The position numbers and the translations under genes are program-made. From Procambarus clarkii (Eukaryota > Arthropoda > Malacostraca > Decapoda > Cambaridae), in assembly GCF_040958095.1 (NCBI RefSeq), contig NC_091173.1, positions 21,540,533-21,604,532 of the forward strand: a stretch of DNA of 64,000 bases. Reading direction: 5' to 3'. This document shows positions 52,578 through 62,815 of this stretch, in pieces (position 1 is the first letter of the stretch; each line of letters starts with the position of its first letter). Below the pieces are notes generated by a model that did not search any database, was not told the DNA's origin, and saw nothing but the letters and a program-made list of their open reading frames with translations.

Positions 52578-52836
52578 CAGGGGATTCACGAAGCATTTAC
52601 GCAAGCACTTACGAACGTGTACATCTTTCCTCAATCTTTGACGGCTTTGTTTACATTTATTAAACAGTTTACAAGTATGAAAACTTGCCAATCAACTGGT
52701 GTTAATGTTATAAACAACCTCCTGGTGCTTCCGAGCTTATTAACTGTTTAATAATTGTAAACAAAGCCGCCAAAGATTGAGGAAAGATGTACAGGTTCGT
52801 AAGTGCTTGCGTAACTGCTTCGTGAATCTGGCCCTG
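52578..52836. repeat. Foldback MITE-like element
   Basis: The left arm (CAGGGGATTCACGAAGCATT, ACGCAAGCACTTACGAACGT, CTTTCCTCAATCTTTG) is repeated inverted in the right arm ending CGTGAATCTGGCCCTG. The arms are about 100 bases at roughly 90 percent similarity. The 123-codon minus frame across it is not a gene. Confidence 0.85.
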
Positions 52837-53267
52837 GCTTTGGACGTTTCGCCTAAGTGTACGTATTCAATATTACAACGACAATATCATGCCATTAACA
52901 ATTACAATCTTTTACTTAATAGGCATATAGTTATTAAATGAAGCTTAGTGATGTGATGGACATAATCAGGGCTTGGTAAGGACGCCGCCCGCCAGCGTAT
53001 ACACAACACACCCTGAATGCCCACAAACATGATACAACGCACAAAACAAGACTTTAGCCAGTTTTTGGATAAACTCCTTTTACATTTATTATGTGATAGT
53101 TATAATTGTATATAATAATAAGTATTATAGGTAAGCAATATGTAATATTAATCAATAAAAACGAAGTCAGAAGCCATACGCCTGTCAGTACATGTCTTTT
53201 GTGTAAAAGTGACTGAAGAAACTGACGCCAGGCCAAAGGGCTGGCGCGAAGATCCGGGCGCGTGATT

Positions 53268-53320
53268 TACCACTGCGCCACAGAGACTGCTCCGTGGCGT
53301 AGTGGAATTTTGAATTTTGA
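53268..53320. mobile_element. Inverted SINE-head remnants
   Basis: CCACTGCGCCACAGAGAC and CTCCGTGGCGTAGTGG are back-to-back A-box-like tRNA heads. Confidence 0.4.
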
Positions 53321-53334
53321 AACCTGACTAACAT

Positions 53335-53445
53335 AGCTCAACCCAACCTAACGTAACCCAAATCAAACCAATCTAATCCAACCGAGCCCAATGCAGCCTA
53401 ACCTTAATAACATAGCCTAATACAGCCTAGCATAACAATACATCC
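53335..53445. repeat. Degenerate AACCTAACCC-like tract
   Basis: Many CCTAA and CCCAA words (CAACCCAACCTAACGTAACC). CCTAA is the complement of the arthropod telomere unit TTAGG, but the tract is too irregular to be a telomeric array. Confidence 0.6.
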
Positions 53446-53547
53446 AGATTGAAAACAGAAAATGAGTTTAGCCGAATCGTCTCGTGTCTGAGTGTAACCA
53501 GAACCCGACCAGTGGTGTACCTATACTGACCTAGCAAACAAACACCT

Positions 53548-53743
53548 GCAGACGAGGAGTCACAATAACGTGGCTGAAATATGTTGACCAAACCACACAC
53601 TAGAAAGTGAAGGGACGACGACGTTTCGGTCTGCTCTGGACCATTCTCAAGTAGATTGTGAGAATGCACAATTGACTTGAGAATGGTCCAGGACGGACCG
53701 AAACGTTGTCGTCCCTTCACTTTCTATAGTGTGTAGTTTGGCC
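53548..53743 (+). mobile_element. Palindromic element, copy 2 (196 bp), with 11-bp target duplication
   Basis: AACAAACACCT at 53537-53547 and 53744-53754. The element begins GCAGACGAGGAGTCACAATA and ends GTAGTTTGGCC. The inner hairpin is as in copy 1, with a longer centre (TTGTGAGAATGCACAATTGA). Confidence 0.85.
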
Positions 53744-53754
53744 AACAAACACCT

Positions 53755-54241
53755 CACCTAACCAGACAAACACCCCCCTTACTCTACCAAGCACACTGAG
53801 AGCCGTAGGGAGGGTCCACAGACGAGAACGTGGTTGTAAGTATAGGTCCACAGACATGGGTCCCATTGCCCATCATCTGGGTTGGAGGGCAACAGTGAAT
53901 TGCTTTGCTCGAAGAGTATAATGCTGCTAGCACAGCCCTGCCTTCAATATGCAAACTTTTCAGGATTATTTAATTAGCAAAGATTTACCTGAATTTACCA
54001 GTCACTATCTCTCAGTGAGGATAGGAAGCCGACGGCTTGTCAAATGTCCCTATAACGATTCCATTGTTACGTAAAGTATGGTGACAATAAACACAGACAC
54101 TAAGATACTATATATATATTTGGTCGAATATACAGAAGTACACAGGTGATACTTTGGTGTGAGTTGAGCGCACTGAGAATCGGTACAGTATCTCGCAAGT
54201 GTCTGCTCTAGACCACACTTGAAAGTAGACTAGTTAATGTT
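53755..54241. other. No feature recognised
   Basis: Spacer without coding signal. Confidence 0.4.
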
Positions 54242-54316
54242 TGATTGATTGATTGATCAATCCTGGACCAGATTAAGCCACCCAGAAGGTGGCACGGGCA
54301 TGAATAGCCCATAAGT
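54242..54316 (+). mobile_element. Mini-retroposon, second copy
   Basis: GATTGATTGATTGAT run, then AGATTAAGCCACCCAGAAGG and TGGCACGGGCATGAATAGCC, as in the 57-bp insert at 29180-29236. Confidence 0.7.
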
Positions 54317-54584
54317 GGTGGCCGTTTGAAGCCATTACCAGTATCAAGAGCTGATACTGGAGATCTGTGGAGGTGCGACTGCACCCTGCGTGACGGGAGA
54401 TGTCTCCCGTCGGGGAGAGAATTTACTAAAGTTAATGTTTGCTATTCTGCTGCTTATATGCTCGGGCAACACCTCACCGTGTTGCCCGGGCAACGCCTCA
54501 CCTCATTCATCTCCAAAGGTTGACAGGAATATTAACAATGCTTTTGGAGTGAATATATTATTGGGATAATCTACTCGCTACAAT

Positions 54585-54687
54585 CGTATTCCAGTGACCT
54601 GCCTGAAACGCTACGCGTACTAGTGGCTCTACAAGAATGTAACAACTCTTGTATATATCTCAAAAAAAAAAAATAAAAAAAAAAAGA
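54585..54687 (+). mobile_element. Second SINE family, 3' fragment with poly-A
   Basis: CGTATTCCAGTGACCTGCC, then GAAACGCTACGCGTACTAGT and an A-rich tail; matches 37946-38073. 5'-truncated. Confidence 0.8.
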
Positions 54688-54689
54688 CC

Positions 54690-55590
54690 AAATGTCTGTA
54701 ATCCGTGAGCAGTCGGACTTCATAATGAAACTACAGTGTTGCTTTGGCCATGCTCAAGAGTAATCAAGATCTGTCTGCCAGAGTCGGCCACCTCGAACAG
54801 GAAATAAGCTCTCTTCAGATTTCGGTTATTAACTTTAAACCAGCAGAAACCTCCAGCATCATCGCAATATCGCTAGTGGATTTTTTCTTATGTTGAAGTT
54901 GCTCTTGCAGCCGCTCCGTCTCCTGCTGCTAGTGTTTCTGCAACCGGCCACGAAGGGCAACCACTGCTTGAACAGTGGAGAGACCCAAGGGCGAGGTGGT
55001 AGGGAGGCTGATGTTGCGATCTGTCTTATTTTGATCCAGTTGACTATTGTGTCCAGCTGTGGGTGGTCCACTCACAGTAGGTGACATTATCCCAGAACCA
55101 GGACATGGCCACTCTACATCAGGGGAAGGCCCACCACAGGCAGGAGATGCAACACCTTGTTCTTGTTGGGGAGCTGGGATGATGGCACGAGTCTTCGGTC
55201 TGGTACTGGTCCTCTTGCGCACTTCGTAATTTAAAGGACAAACATATCAATTGTGACACTATAGCTCTCCACATATGTCAGTTGCTTAATTTAGAAACTG
55301 TACTTGCAGTCGATCTCGAACCCATTTATGATGTGACGACTTACACTGAATTTTGTAACTAGCTCATCAAGATTGTAACTTACTTAGCTAAATGAGTTGT
55401 GGGGTTCAGTCCCTGAGCCCTTTATATGCCTCTGTAACCCTTTCCACTACCGCACACAAGATGGGTATTAAGATGGGGGGGGGATTAAAATTTGAAAGGG
55501 TGTAATCTCCCACGGTGCAAGAAAGTGCCGTTGTTGTTTCTCTTGGTACAAATTATAAACCTGATACATTTTGAGATCATTCCCAGTTTT
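54690..55590. other. Possible LINE ORF1-like remnant and unannotated DNA
   Basis: Near 54750-54830 the plus strand reads LKSNQDLSARVGHLEQEISS, a heptad-like coiled coil as in some LINE ORF1 or Gag proteins. The frame breaks soon after. 54880-55230 is GC-balanced without a recognised domain. The rest is unremarkable. Confidence 0.35.
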
Positions 55591-55599
55591 AGTTATCTA

Positions 55600-56335
55600 T
55601 CTGGAACAATGCTGACCCTCAACAAAGAAATTCTGGAGGGCTTTTGTGCAAGGGTTAGGATGAGTTAGCCTAAGCATTTTTAAACCAATTTGACAGTTAA
55701 TTTCAGTAACACGATCAACAACGCTTGCAATATTAAGTTCCTTTCTAATGTTAAGTATCTTTGTGGTACGAGGGCACCCAAGAATTATCCTATTTGAATT
55801 TCAGGCATCAAATGTTGCAGAGGTGCAGCATAATCCACTAAAGCTCTGATGTATGCAAGGTACGTCATTTTGACAATTCTGACATTGGCTCCATAGCCTG
55901 AGTGATAACCTGCAACAGCCTTGAGAGTTGTTGTTGTTGTTGTTTTAGATTCAGCTACTCAGAACAAAAGTTCCAAGTAGCACGGGCTATTGTGAGCCCG
56001 TAGTGGACTTACCTGGCACAGGAGCCAGGCTGTGTATGGCCTTGAGAGTTCAGAGCCCCTCTTTATACTGACGACAGAGTTTGAATACAACAGGGCCATA
56101 CAGTGGCACCTCAAGGCCAAGGTATTTGAATCTGTTTGCATAGTCAACCTGGGAGCTATCAGACAGTTGCATCTTGCGAACAGCTCCTCCCTGCCTGGGT
56201 GGGCGCCGATTTAGTATCTTTGTTTTCTCTGTTGAGATAACTAAACCTAGGCCCTGACATGAGTCTAATACAGAGTTAAGAGTGTTCTGCGTGTTAGCAT
56301 ACCCAGCGCCGTGGCTGAGGCCATGGTCTAAAACA
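55600..56335 (-). pseudogene. LINE reverse transcriptase thumb fragment with nested insertion
   Basis: From 56320 the minus strand reads LNSVLDSCQGLGLVISTEKT, then FKYLGLEVPL, the post-palm region of a non-LTR reverse transcriptase. After a 109-bp insertion it continues RIVKMTYLAYIRALVDYAAP. Stops and frame changes follow. The catalytic part is missing. Confidence 0.75.
55930..56038 (+). mobile_element. 109-bp retroposon with GTT tail and 12-bp target duplication
   Basis: GCCTTGAGAGTT at 55918-55929 and 56039-56050. The insert starts with a GTT run (GTTGTTGTTGTTGTT). It then carries AGATTCAGCTACTCAGAACA, AGTAGCACGGGCTATTGTG and CAGGAGCCAGGCTGTG. Removing it restores the LINE frame neighbourhood. 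Confidence 0.85.
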
Positions 56336-56450
56336 TACATATCAGCCCTGTATAGCTCCAGGGAGCCGGAGGGGCTCTCCACAGAAAAGAAGAAGAAGAA
56401 AAGGAATAAAAAGAAGAGCAAGAAGAATAAAAAGAAGAAGTAAGTAATTA
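56333..56450 (+). repeat. R-family terminal fragment with GAA-rich tail
   Basis: CATATCAGCCCTGTATAGCT, then CGGAGGGGCTCTCCACAGAA and a run of GAAGAA/AATAAAAAG. Only the last 60 bases of the R family are present. Confidence 0.65.
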
Positions 56451-56504
56451 TCAAAAGAAGACACCAAACTGGGAAGGCTATGTAGCACCAAATGTGCGGA
56501 ATAA

Positions 56505-56735
56505 TCAGAGGGCACTGAATATCACAAAGGATGCCAATACGAGAACAGAAACGCATAAGGCAAACGATATCAAAAGTATCCGATTCACCAAGAATTCTAT
56601 CGAGGGACAAGAGACCACAAGAGGGTCTGAAAACAAGACACGCTCGTCCCGAAAGTCAGGACATTCAACAAGGATATGCATGACTGTAAGAGGAACAATG
56701 CTATTTGGACAATAAGGAGCAGGGCGGCACTCCAT
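56505..56735 (-). pseudogene. LINE C-terminal cysteine/histidine fragment
   Basis: The minus strand reads ECRPAPYCPNSIVPLTVMHI, then LVECPDFRDER, the C-x-x-C...H zinc-knuckle-like tail after RNase H in jockey/I elements. It lies 5' of the reverse-transcriptase fragment on the same strand, the reverse of the normal order, so the two are separate insertions or a rearrangement. Confidence 0.65.
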
Positions 56736-56754
56736 TAAGTTTGGGCTGCAGTCT

Positions 56755-56992
56755 CATTTTTAACCATGCATTGGTTTGTTTTGATTTGCCCATCTTTCTG
56801 GGTGCCTTTCCTAGGCGATGGCATAAATGATAATCTTAAGTGCAAAGTGATCATAGGTCATCACTTCCCGTGCCCCTCTGAGGGGACTGGGTTCTGGCTT
56901 TTGGTCTCCATTAGGCATATAGAACTCCGCGACTGATGGCACTGATCAGCGTATGATAGCTTCAGAGAGCCGACAGGGCTTCCAACATAAAA
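56755..56992 (+). repeat. R-family terminal fragment
   Basis: TTTCTGGGTGCCTTTCCTAG, GCGATGGCAT and CAGAGAGCCGACAGGGCTTC; a diverged copy of the shared 330-base end. Confidence 0.65.
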
Positions 56993-58004
56993 AAATATAT
57001 GATACTGTATACTGGACAAAAGAAATGAGAAAAATATGAGAAAAACTATTATAAATCACAAACACAGGTCACAAGTTACATGTATTTTGATTACATTAAT
57101 AATGAAATCTGTACAACTGTCACAAATATACAAAAACAGGTTTCCCGGCAACAATTTCAAAACAATATACAGAACTGGAGATATTGTCTATCATGGTTTT
57201 TCTCAAGGTATCACATTTACAATGGAGTAATGTTTCCCAGTATGATGGCTATCCACAGGAAACATATAACTGCCTGAAGCAATGACAATGTACATACTTT
57301 TGAAAACATAATATACTAAAAAAAAAAAACAGGATGGACATGAATAATATTCGTGTGCCATCTATGAAAATGGTGGGAGGGGGCTAGGAAAATTATGAAA
57401 GACATGAAAAGATATTGAAAGAACCTTATCAGGTGCAATACAAGTGAGACAGAATGAACCAATTTTTATGTTTAGACTTCAGACACGTGTGAAGAAAAAA
57501 TATTGTCAAACAAATATTTGACAGTTAGACAGTTCTATGGATAGTCCTCAGCTGTAAAATGTGTACATGTAACAGTTATCCTTCTGAAAAAGATACAATA
57601 GCTAAACAACTGATTATGCAGGAGAAATACAAGTCAAATGAGTAGCTAATTAAGAATTTAGGACTAAATTACTAAAGTTAATTTGAGAAAGATATATATT
57701 GTGCTGTCACGTCTAATGTACTAATGGTAAGATGATGCAAGTACAGATTCATTTTTTGAACACATTTTAATGAACAATAACATTTCATAAAGTCACACTA
57801 TGTTAATGCAGTAGTACAATGATAATACACATGTACAACGTATTCCAAAATTATTTTTGGTTATCAAAACTAAACTGTGTGAACACAATAATATGAAAGA
57901 CAATTTAATTTATTTTATGAACCCAAAGAACACATTTTCATTTTAAATACAATCATTAATTAAAATATTTTTCAGCAATGAAATACAGGTACAGTACTAA
58001 CATT
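56993..58004 (-). other. Likely 3' UTR of the minus-strand gene ending at 58005
   Basis: AT-rich, no coding frame. A minus-strand AATAAA lies near 57910. Poly-A run at 57319-57330. Confidence 0.45.
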
Positions 58005-58838
58005 TCACTTGAGATCAGCTTCAGGAGTCATAACATCTCTGACAGTTTTAAGAAAGTCAGTACTAGATTCACCGTGTTCTACTTCTTCAAGGTATTCTTT
58101 CCGACTTTCTTCTTGGCTAATATTAAGAGTTTTATTATGTCGTCGTCTTATATTTTTAGCACTGCCAGTATCAGGAAATGCATTACTGTCATTTAAACTT
58201 GAATTTACAGACTCTTCCAAGATGCTTTTTACTTGACTGAAGAACTCTTCAGATTTCTGTGTGTTATTGTCAAATTCAACAGATTCATTTGATGAATTCA
58301 TCTGGGAAATATCTGTACACTCTTGGTTTGCATGACTTTCTAGTGAGCTGGCAGTGTTTGTTTTTTTCCTTACACTAACATTGCTGGAGAACTGTTGTTC
58401 CTCGTTCCTATCAGCTGCTCTGTCAAGACTAACATTATGCCTAGCTTCATAAGGATCTGGGTTGGTCCTGCTATCCATTTCATTCCTAGATGGCAAAACT
58501 TTCTTCCTGCGAGTGCCTGTCATTCGGTAGTGGACAGCATCAGTAGAAACTCCCATAGCTCTTGATTGTTGGTTTTGGTTTCTTGTTATCTCTTCCAAAC
58601 ATACCTCATCTTCCATATTGTCCTTATGTGTAATACTTTTTCCCACTGGAGTTGAAGTCATGGTAAAAATGTTTGAATTGTGTTCAGGTGTTTCATGATT
58701 TCCAGCAAGAGGTTGTGCTGAATCTATATCAGTAATAGCTTTCTGTTGTATGATGCTAGCCAACTTGTGGGAAATAAGGCGCTCTAGCTCACTTTCCATT
58801 ATGGTAGATGATGTTAATATTAATGGCCGAACATCAAT
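58005..58838 (-). CDS. Terminal exon of an unrecognised gene (277 residues)
   Basis: 834 nt after the acceptor TTATTTCAG, phase 0, ending TAA... at 58005. It reads IDVRPLILTSSTIMESELER, then LISHKLASIIQQKAI, followed by a long polar, low-hydrophobicity region rich in S, N, E, T and R with a basic TGTRRKKVLPSR patch, and ends DFLKTVRDVMTPEADLK. No transmembrane segment or known domain is visible, and it is probably mostly disordered. The first ATG is 13 codons in, but the open frame runs straight from the splice site, so the exon is probably internal to a longer protein. I do not recognise the family. Upstream exons were not found before 64000. Confidence 0.7.
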   Translation of the reverse strand: MDVRPLILTSSTIMESELERLISHKLASIIQQKAITDIDSAQPLAGNHETPEHNSNIFTMTSTPVGKSITHKDNMEDEVCLEEITRNQNQQSRAMGVSTDAVHYRMTGTRRKKVLPSRNEMDSRTNPDPYEARHNVSLDRAADRNEEQQFSSNVSVRKKTNTASSLESHANQECTDISQMNSSNESVEFDNNTQKSEEFFSQVKSILEESVNSSLNDSNAFPDTGSAKNIRRRHNKTLNISQEESRKEYLEEVEHGESSTDFLKTVRDVMTPEADLK

Positions 58839-60060
58839 CTGAAATAATTAGAGGAAAATTATATGAAAAACAAAATACAGTAGTGCACAATCTAATGGGT
58901 CAGTCAAACACGTTTGATATATAAAAAGTATAAAATAAATTAATGTACAACAAAAACTTGAAGTGCTACTTAGAACTGCCTAATCAAGTATTAGATTATG
59001 CATATTCAGTACGATGTAGAAAAACCTCGATGAAAACTATTTTAAGTTGATCAAAATCAATATGAAATATTTTCTGCACAGAATCACTCGGTTACTCTGA
59101 AAGATCAGATTCACATAACAGTCAGTCATGTAAGATGACATTCTAGACAATGGCACCCCCATGGATCATTTTAAATGTCCCTGCATCCTGCAGGGACCTT
59201 TAAAATGTTACAGGAAAGTTATTAAGGATACTAGGAAGGCAAATTAGATACTGGGATCATATCTAGAAGTGTTAGTAGTAAGACATCCAATGTTATTCTT
59301 CAGCTTTACCTTACTCTAGTTAGGGCCCATTCACATCATGCAGTTTAGTTGGGCACCATACTAGACAATGAATAATTATAAATTTACTGGAACATGAATG
59401 GAGAAGGATAAAGAAGTTTATTCCATAAATTAGAAACATCTAACATGAAAGAAGATTAAGGCTTTGTCAATTTAAATTTGTTAAAAAAGTGAAAGGTAAG
59501 ACTGACATGACTGAAGTATACAAATGAATGAAGGTCAGCAACATGAACAACTTGGTGGAGGTCAGTGAGAACGCCAGGTAAGCAACAAGCAGTTAGAGCC
59601 ATCATTTAGTGGTTACTTGTGATGCCAAATGAAGGCTTGGTAAGGCAGCCAGTCTATGAATATCTTTGGTAGTTATTCACGGCCTGACTGAGCTTGTCTT
59701 GAATGTCTGCTTAGTATCTTTAATAACTCTACAGGGAGGTTTGAAAAGATTCCAAAGAAAGTTGTCATGCCTAACTACAGTAAATGTGATCTATGACCCA
59801 GCAGACACTTAGTTAATGGAGGATGCATCCAAGTACATATTGGATGGTCCTGATGATTCTATATAGCCTAGAAAATATATATCCTAAAATTTACATTACT
59901 AAATTTTATATAATGTATTACAAATAAATACTAAACCATTTAAAACTTATGTTAGATAATGAATCCAAAATTTTATTTATACAAAATATTATCTAATAAA
60001 AAAGCAAAACAAATTAATGGAAATTAAGTTGTTGAAGAAGATGATCTGTTTGAGAGAGGT
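58839..60060. other. Intron or intergenic DNA, no feature
   Basis: AT-rich; nothing supportable. Confidence 0.4.
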
Positions 60061-60150
60061 GGTTACCTTGAGGTTACCTTGAGGTGCTTCCGGGGCTTAG
60101 TGTCCCCGCGGCCCGGTCGTCGACCAGGCCTCAAGGTGGGATCCACCACC
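60061..60150 (-). mobile_element. SINE 3' end fragment
   Basis: TTACCTTGAGGTTACCTTGA, then GGTGCTTCCGGGGCTTAGTG and GTCGACCAGGCCTC, reverse of the SINE 3' end. Confidence 0.75.
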
Positions 60151-60728
60151 CACCTCATTTCTGATGTTATTTAAAGTTCATCACATTAATAATCTCTATT
60201 TCTATATTTTACTTTATTAGACATCTCTTACAGTTTTCACTACTTTTTCTATCCTTCAAACTTTCAGGGCTAGTGCAATACCTGTATCTGAAGAATGCAT
60301 TTGTGTAACAACTTGAAACTTTCAAGTCTTATTTGATAAGACTTGAAAGACTAGGACAATAAGGCTTTTCAAGTGTTATTGCCTTACTGGTAATGCACTA
60401 TAAAGTAATCTTGGTTACAAATCATACCCTAAAATGTTTTGTAATATAAATATATGCAATTATGTGGATTTTGAAAGAACAGTTCCAGATATTTGGTTTA
60501 CAATGTACCTAGAATGTGTATTGTGTCTTAAGTTGGAAATTATTCATAAAACTGCAGTGGCATAAGGCATTCTCATTTTTCCAATAGTTTATCTTATGAG
60601 CTTTTCTTTAGGAATTGGTTCAAAATTGTTAAGGATTTAGTGTTGTATAATGATATATATATTTACATTAATACCTTCTCCAGACTGAGTTTTTAAATGT
60701 TATGGTACTGCCAGTGGGAGTGGGAACT
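60151..60728. other. No feature recognised
   Basis: AT-rich. ACTTGAAAG words repeat near 60310-60385. Confidence 0.4.
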
Positions 60729-60978
60729 GGGAGCCGGTGGCTGAGCGGACAGAACACTGGACGCGTGATCCTGTGGTCCCGGGTTCGATCCCGGGCGCGG
60801 GCGAGAAACGATGGGCAGAGTTTCTTTCACCCCGATGCCCCTGTTACCTAGCAGTAAATAGGTACCTGGGAGTTAGTCAGCTGTCACTGGCTGCTTCCTG
60901 GGGGTGGAGGCCTGGTCGAGGACCGGACCGCGGGGACACTAAAGCCCCGAAATCATCTCAAGATAATCTCAAGATAAC
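60729..60978 (+). mobile_element. tRNA-derived SINE, complete reference copy
   Basis: A tRNA-like head with A box TGGCTGAGCGG (60738-60748) and B box GGGTTCGATCCC (60781-60792), about 33 bases between. The body holds TTCTTTCACCCCGATGCCCC and AGTAAATAGGTACCTGGGAG. The 3' end holds GGAGGCCTGGTCGAGGACCG and two ATCTCAAGATA repeats. No extended acceptor pairing, so not a functional tRNA. At least eight partial copies lie elsewhere in the window. Confidence 0.88.
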
Positions 60979-61121
60979 CTACTGTATATACAAACCTTAA
61001 TTCTTGGACATGCATGTAAACACATTTATCTTGAAGGTCTTCCTATCTTTTAATTCTTCTAACATAAGAAAGTATCCGTACACTTTATGACTGGTCGACA
61101 AGTGGAATGTACTGAAAGAAT

Positions 61122-61240
61122 GTTGACCAGACCACACACTAGAAGGTGAAGGGACGACGACGTTTCGGTCCGTCCTGGACCATCTAGTGTGTGGTCTGGT
61201 CAACATACTTAAGCCACGTTATTGTGACTCATCGCCTGCA
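61122..61240 (-). mobile_element. Palindromic element, copy 3 (119 bp), with 12-bp target duplication
   Basis: TACTGAAAGAAT at 61110-61121 and 61241-61252. Begins GTTGACCAGACCACACACTA and ends TGTGACTCATCGCCTGCA, so it is inverted relative to copies 1 and 2. One hairpin arm is shortened. Confidence 0.85.
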
Positions 61241-61252
61241 TACTGAAAGAAT

Positions 61253-61622
61253 ATGTTGTGGAAGCCACCTTCAACCACATTTTCAAGAGAAAATACAGCA
61301 GAGAACTTGAACTTTCAAGATATTTAAAAAATATTAGGAGGCATGACAAAGCCAGATCTCACTCCCTGCAGTCACCGATACATAAATTCTATCACTGCCA
61401 GTGGGGGGGGGGGGGGAAGGTCCATAAACACACTTAAAGAACATTGTTATAATCAATGGTCCAAAAGTATTCAAGCAAATGTAAGAAATACTCTTGGAAC
61501 AAAGGGTGAAGTGTTAATGAGGAAAGTTGACAAGTTCCTACAGGAACTATCAGACCAGCCAAGTTGTGATGACTATGCAAGCCTGCAGGTGGCAAGTACA
61601 GAGAGCCCCACTGACTAAGCAA
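61253..61622 (+). pseudogene. Old LINE family B C-terminal fragment
   Basis: The plus strand contains RSHSLQSP-like text, then VDKFLQELSDQPSCDDYASL, parallel to LDDFLREVPDQPGCGGYVAL of the copy at 62076-62771. A G-run near 61405 marks a frame break. Confidence 0.6.
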
Positions 61623-61794
61623 GCACCATGGAAGCCTGGCTTTAAAGTTGGGCTGTTAGAGTACAAAATCTCTCAAGACTAATCAAAGCTACAGAACAGA
61701 ACTTGGTTATCAAAGGATGAGAAAAATGGTAGGAAGCTAGGCATAGAGTTAGAACCTACTTTCCAGTAGTTGCTGGCAAGTAAACATTGCTAGA

Positions 61795-61950
61795 AAAGCC
61801 ACCATTCCCTTTATTACCCCTACCATTACCTTCACCTTTGCTGCTACCACCATTACCATCACCGTTACTGCTACCACCAATACCTTCACCTTTCCTGCTA
61901 CCACCAAAACCTTCACCTTAACTGCTACCACCATTACCTTCACACCTTTG
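61795..61950. repeat. ACC/ATT-rich imperfect tandem repeat
   Basis: Units such as CTGCTACCACCATTACCTTC and ACCTTCACC repeat imperfectly at about 24-33 bases. Confidence 0.75.
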
Positions 61951-61954
61951 CTTA

Positions 61955-62815
61955 TATCTGCTTGATACCTGTTTGATGGGCTTCTGGGAGTTCTTCTACT
62001 CCCCAAGCCCAGCCCGAGGCCAGGCTTGACTTGATACCTGGTTGATACCTGGTTGATGGGGTTCTGGGAGTTCTTCTACTCCCCAAGCCCGGCCCGAGGC
62101 CAGGCTCGACTTGTGAGAGTTTGGTCCACCAGGCTGTTGCTTGGAGCGGCCCGCAGGGCCACGTACCCACCACAGCCCGGCTGATCCGGAACTTCTCTTA
62201 GAAAATCGTCCAGTTTTCTCTTGAAGATGTCCACGGTTGTTCCGGCAATATTTCTTATGCTCGCTGGGAGGACGTTGAACAACCGCGGACCCCTGATGTT
62301 TATACAGTGCTCTCTGATTGTGCCTATGGCACCTCTGCTCTTCACAGGTTCAATCTTGCATTTTCTTCCATATCGTTCACTCCAGTACGTTGTTATTTTA
62401 CTGTGTAGATTTGGGACCTGACCCTCCAGTATTTTCCATGTGTATATTATTTGGTATCTCTCTCGTCTCCTTTCTAGAGAGTACATTTGGAGAGTTTTGA
62501 GACGATCCCAATAATTTAGGTGTTTTATCGCGTCTATGCGAGCCGTATATGTTCTCTGTATTCCCTCTATTTCAGCAATCTCTCCTGCTCTGAAGGGGGA
62601 AGTGAGTACTGAGCAGTACTCGAGACGGGACAACACAAGTGACTTGAAGAGTACAACCATTGTGATGGGATCCCTGGATTTGAAAGTTCTCGTAATCCAT
62701 CCGATCATTTTTCTGGCTGACGCGATATTTGCTTGGTTATGCTCCCTAAACGTTAGATCGTCGGACATCATTATTCCTAAATCCTTTACATGCTGTTTTT
62801 CTACTTTCTACTTGT
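61955..62815 (-). pseudogene. LINE family B (CR1/L2-like): reverse transcriptase C-terminal third and 3' end
   Basis: An open minus frame (62771-62076) reads LTFREHNQANIASARKMIGW, then VVLFKSLVLSRLEYCSVLTS, IEGIQRTYTARI, and LERRRERYQIIYTWKILEGQ, ending in [20 protein letters not shown]. This is the thumb and tail of a non-LTR reverse transcriptase. The 3' region (62110-61955) is partly duplicated in tandem: CTTCTGGGAGTTCTTCTACT occurs twice, with TTGATACCTGG repeats, typical of CR1/L2-type tails. The frame is still open but lacks the catalytic half. Confidence 0.85.

Noticed and set aside
52320-52691. 123-codon minus-strand frame, examined as a start exon for IDH3G
   Set aside because: It is translated from the arm of a foldback MITE and upstream repeat sequence.
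53054-53236. Minus-strand frame reading LAWRQFLQSLLHKRH followed by a GT, tempting as IDH3G exon 1 with a mitochondrial presequence
   Set aside because: The apparent start is TTG, not ATG, and an in-frame TAA lies upstream with no ATG between. The donor GTACTG is weak.
60729-60800. Possible functional tRNA gene
   Set aside because: A and B boxes are present, but the acceptor stem does not pair over seven bases and the unit continues into a known SINE body.
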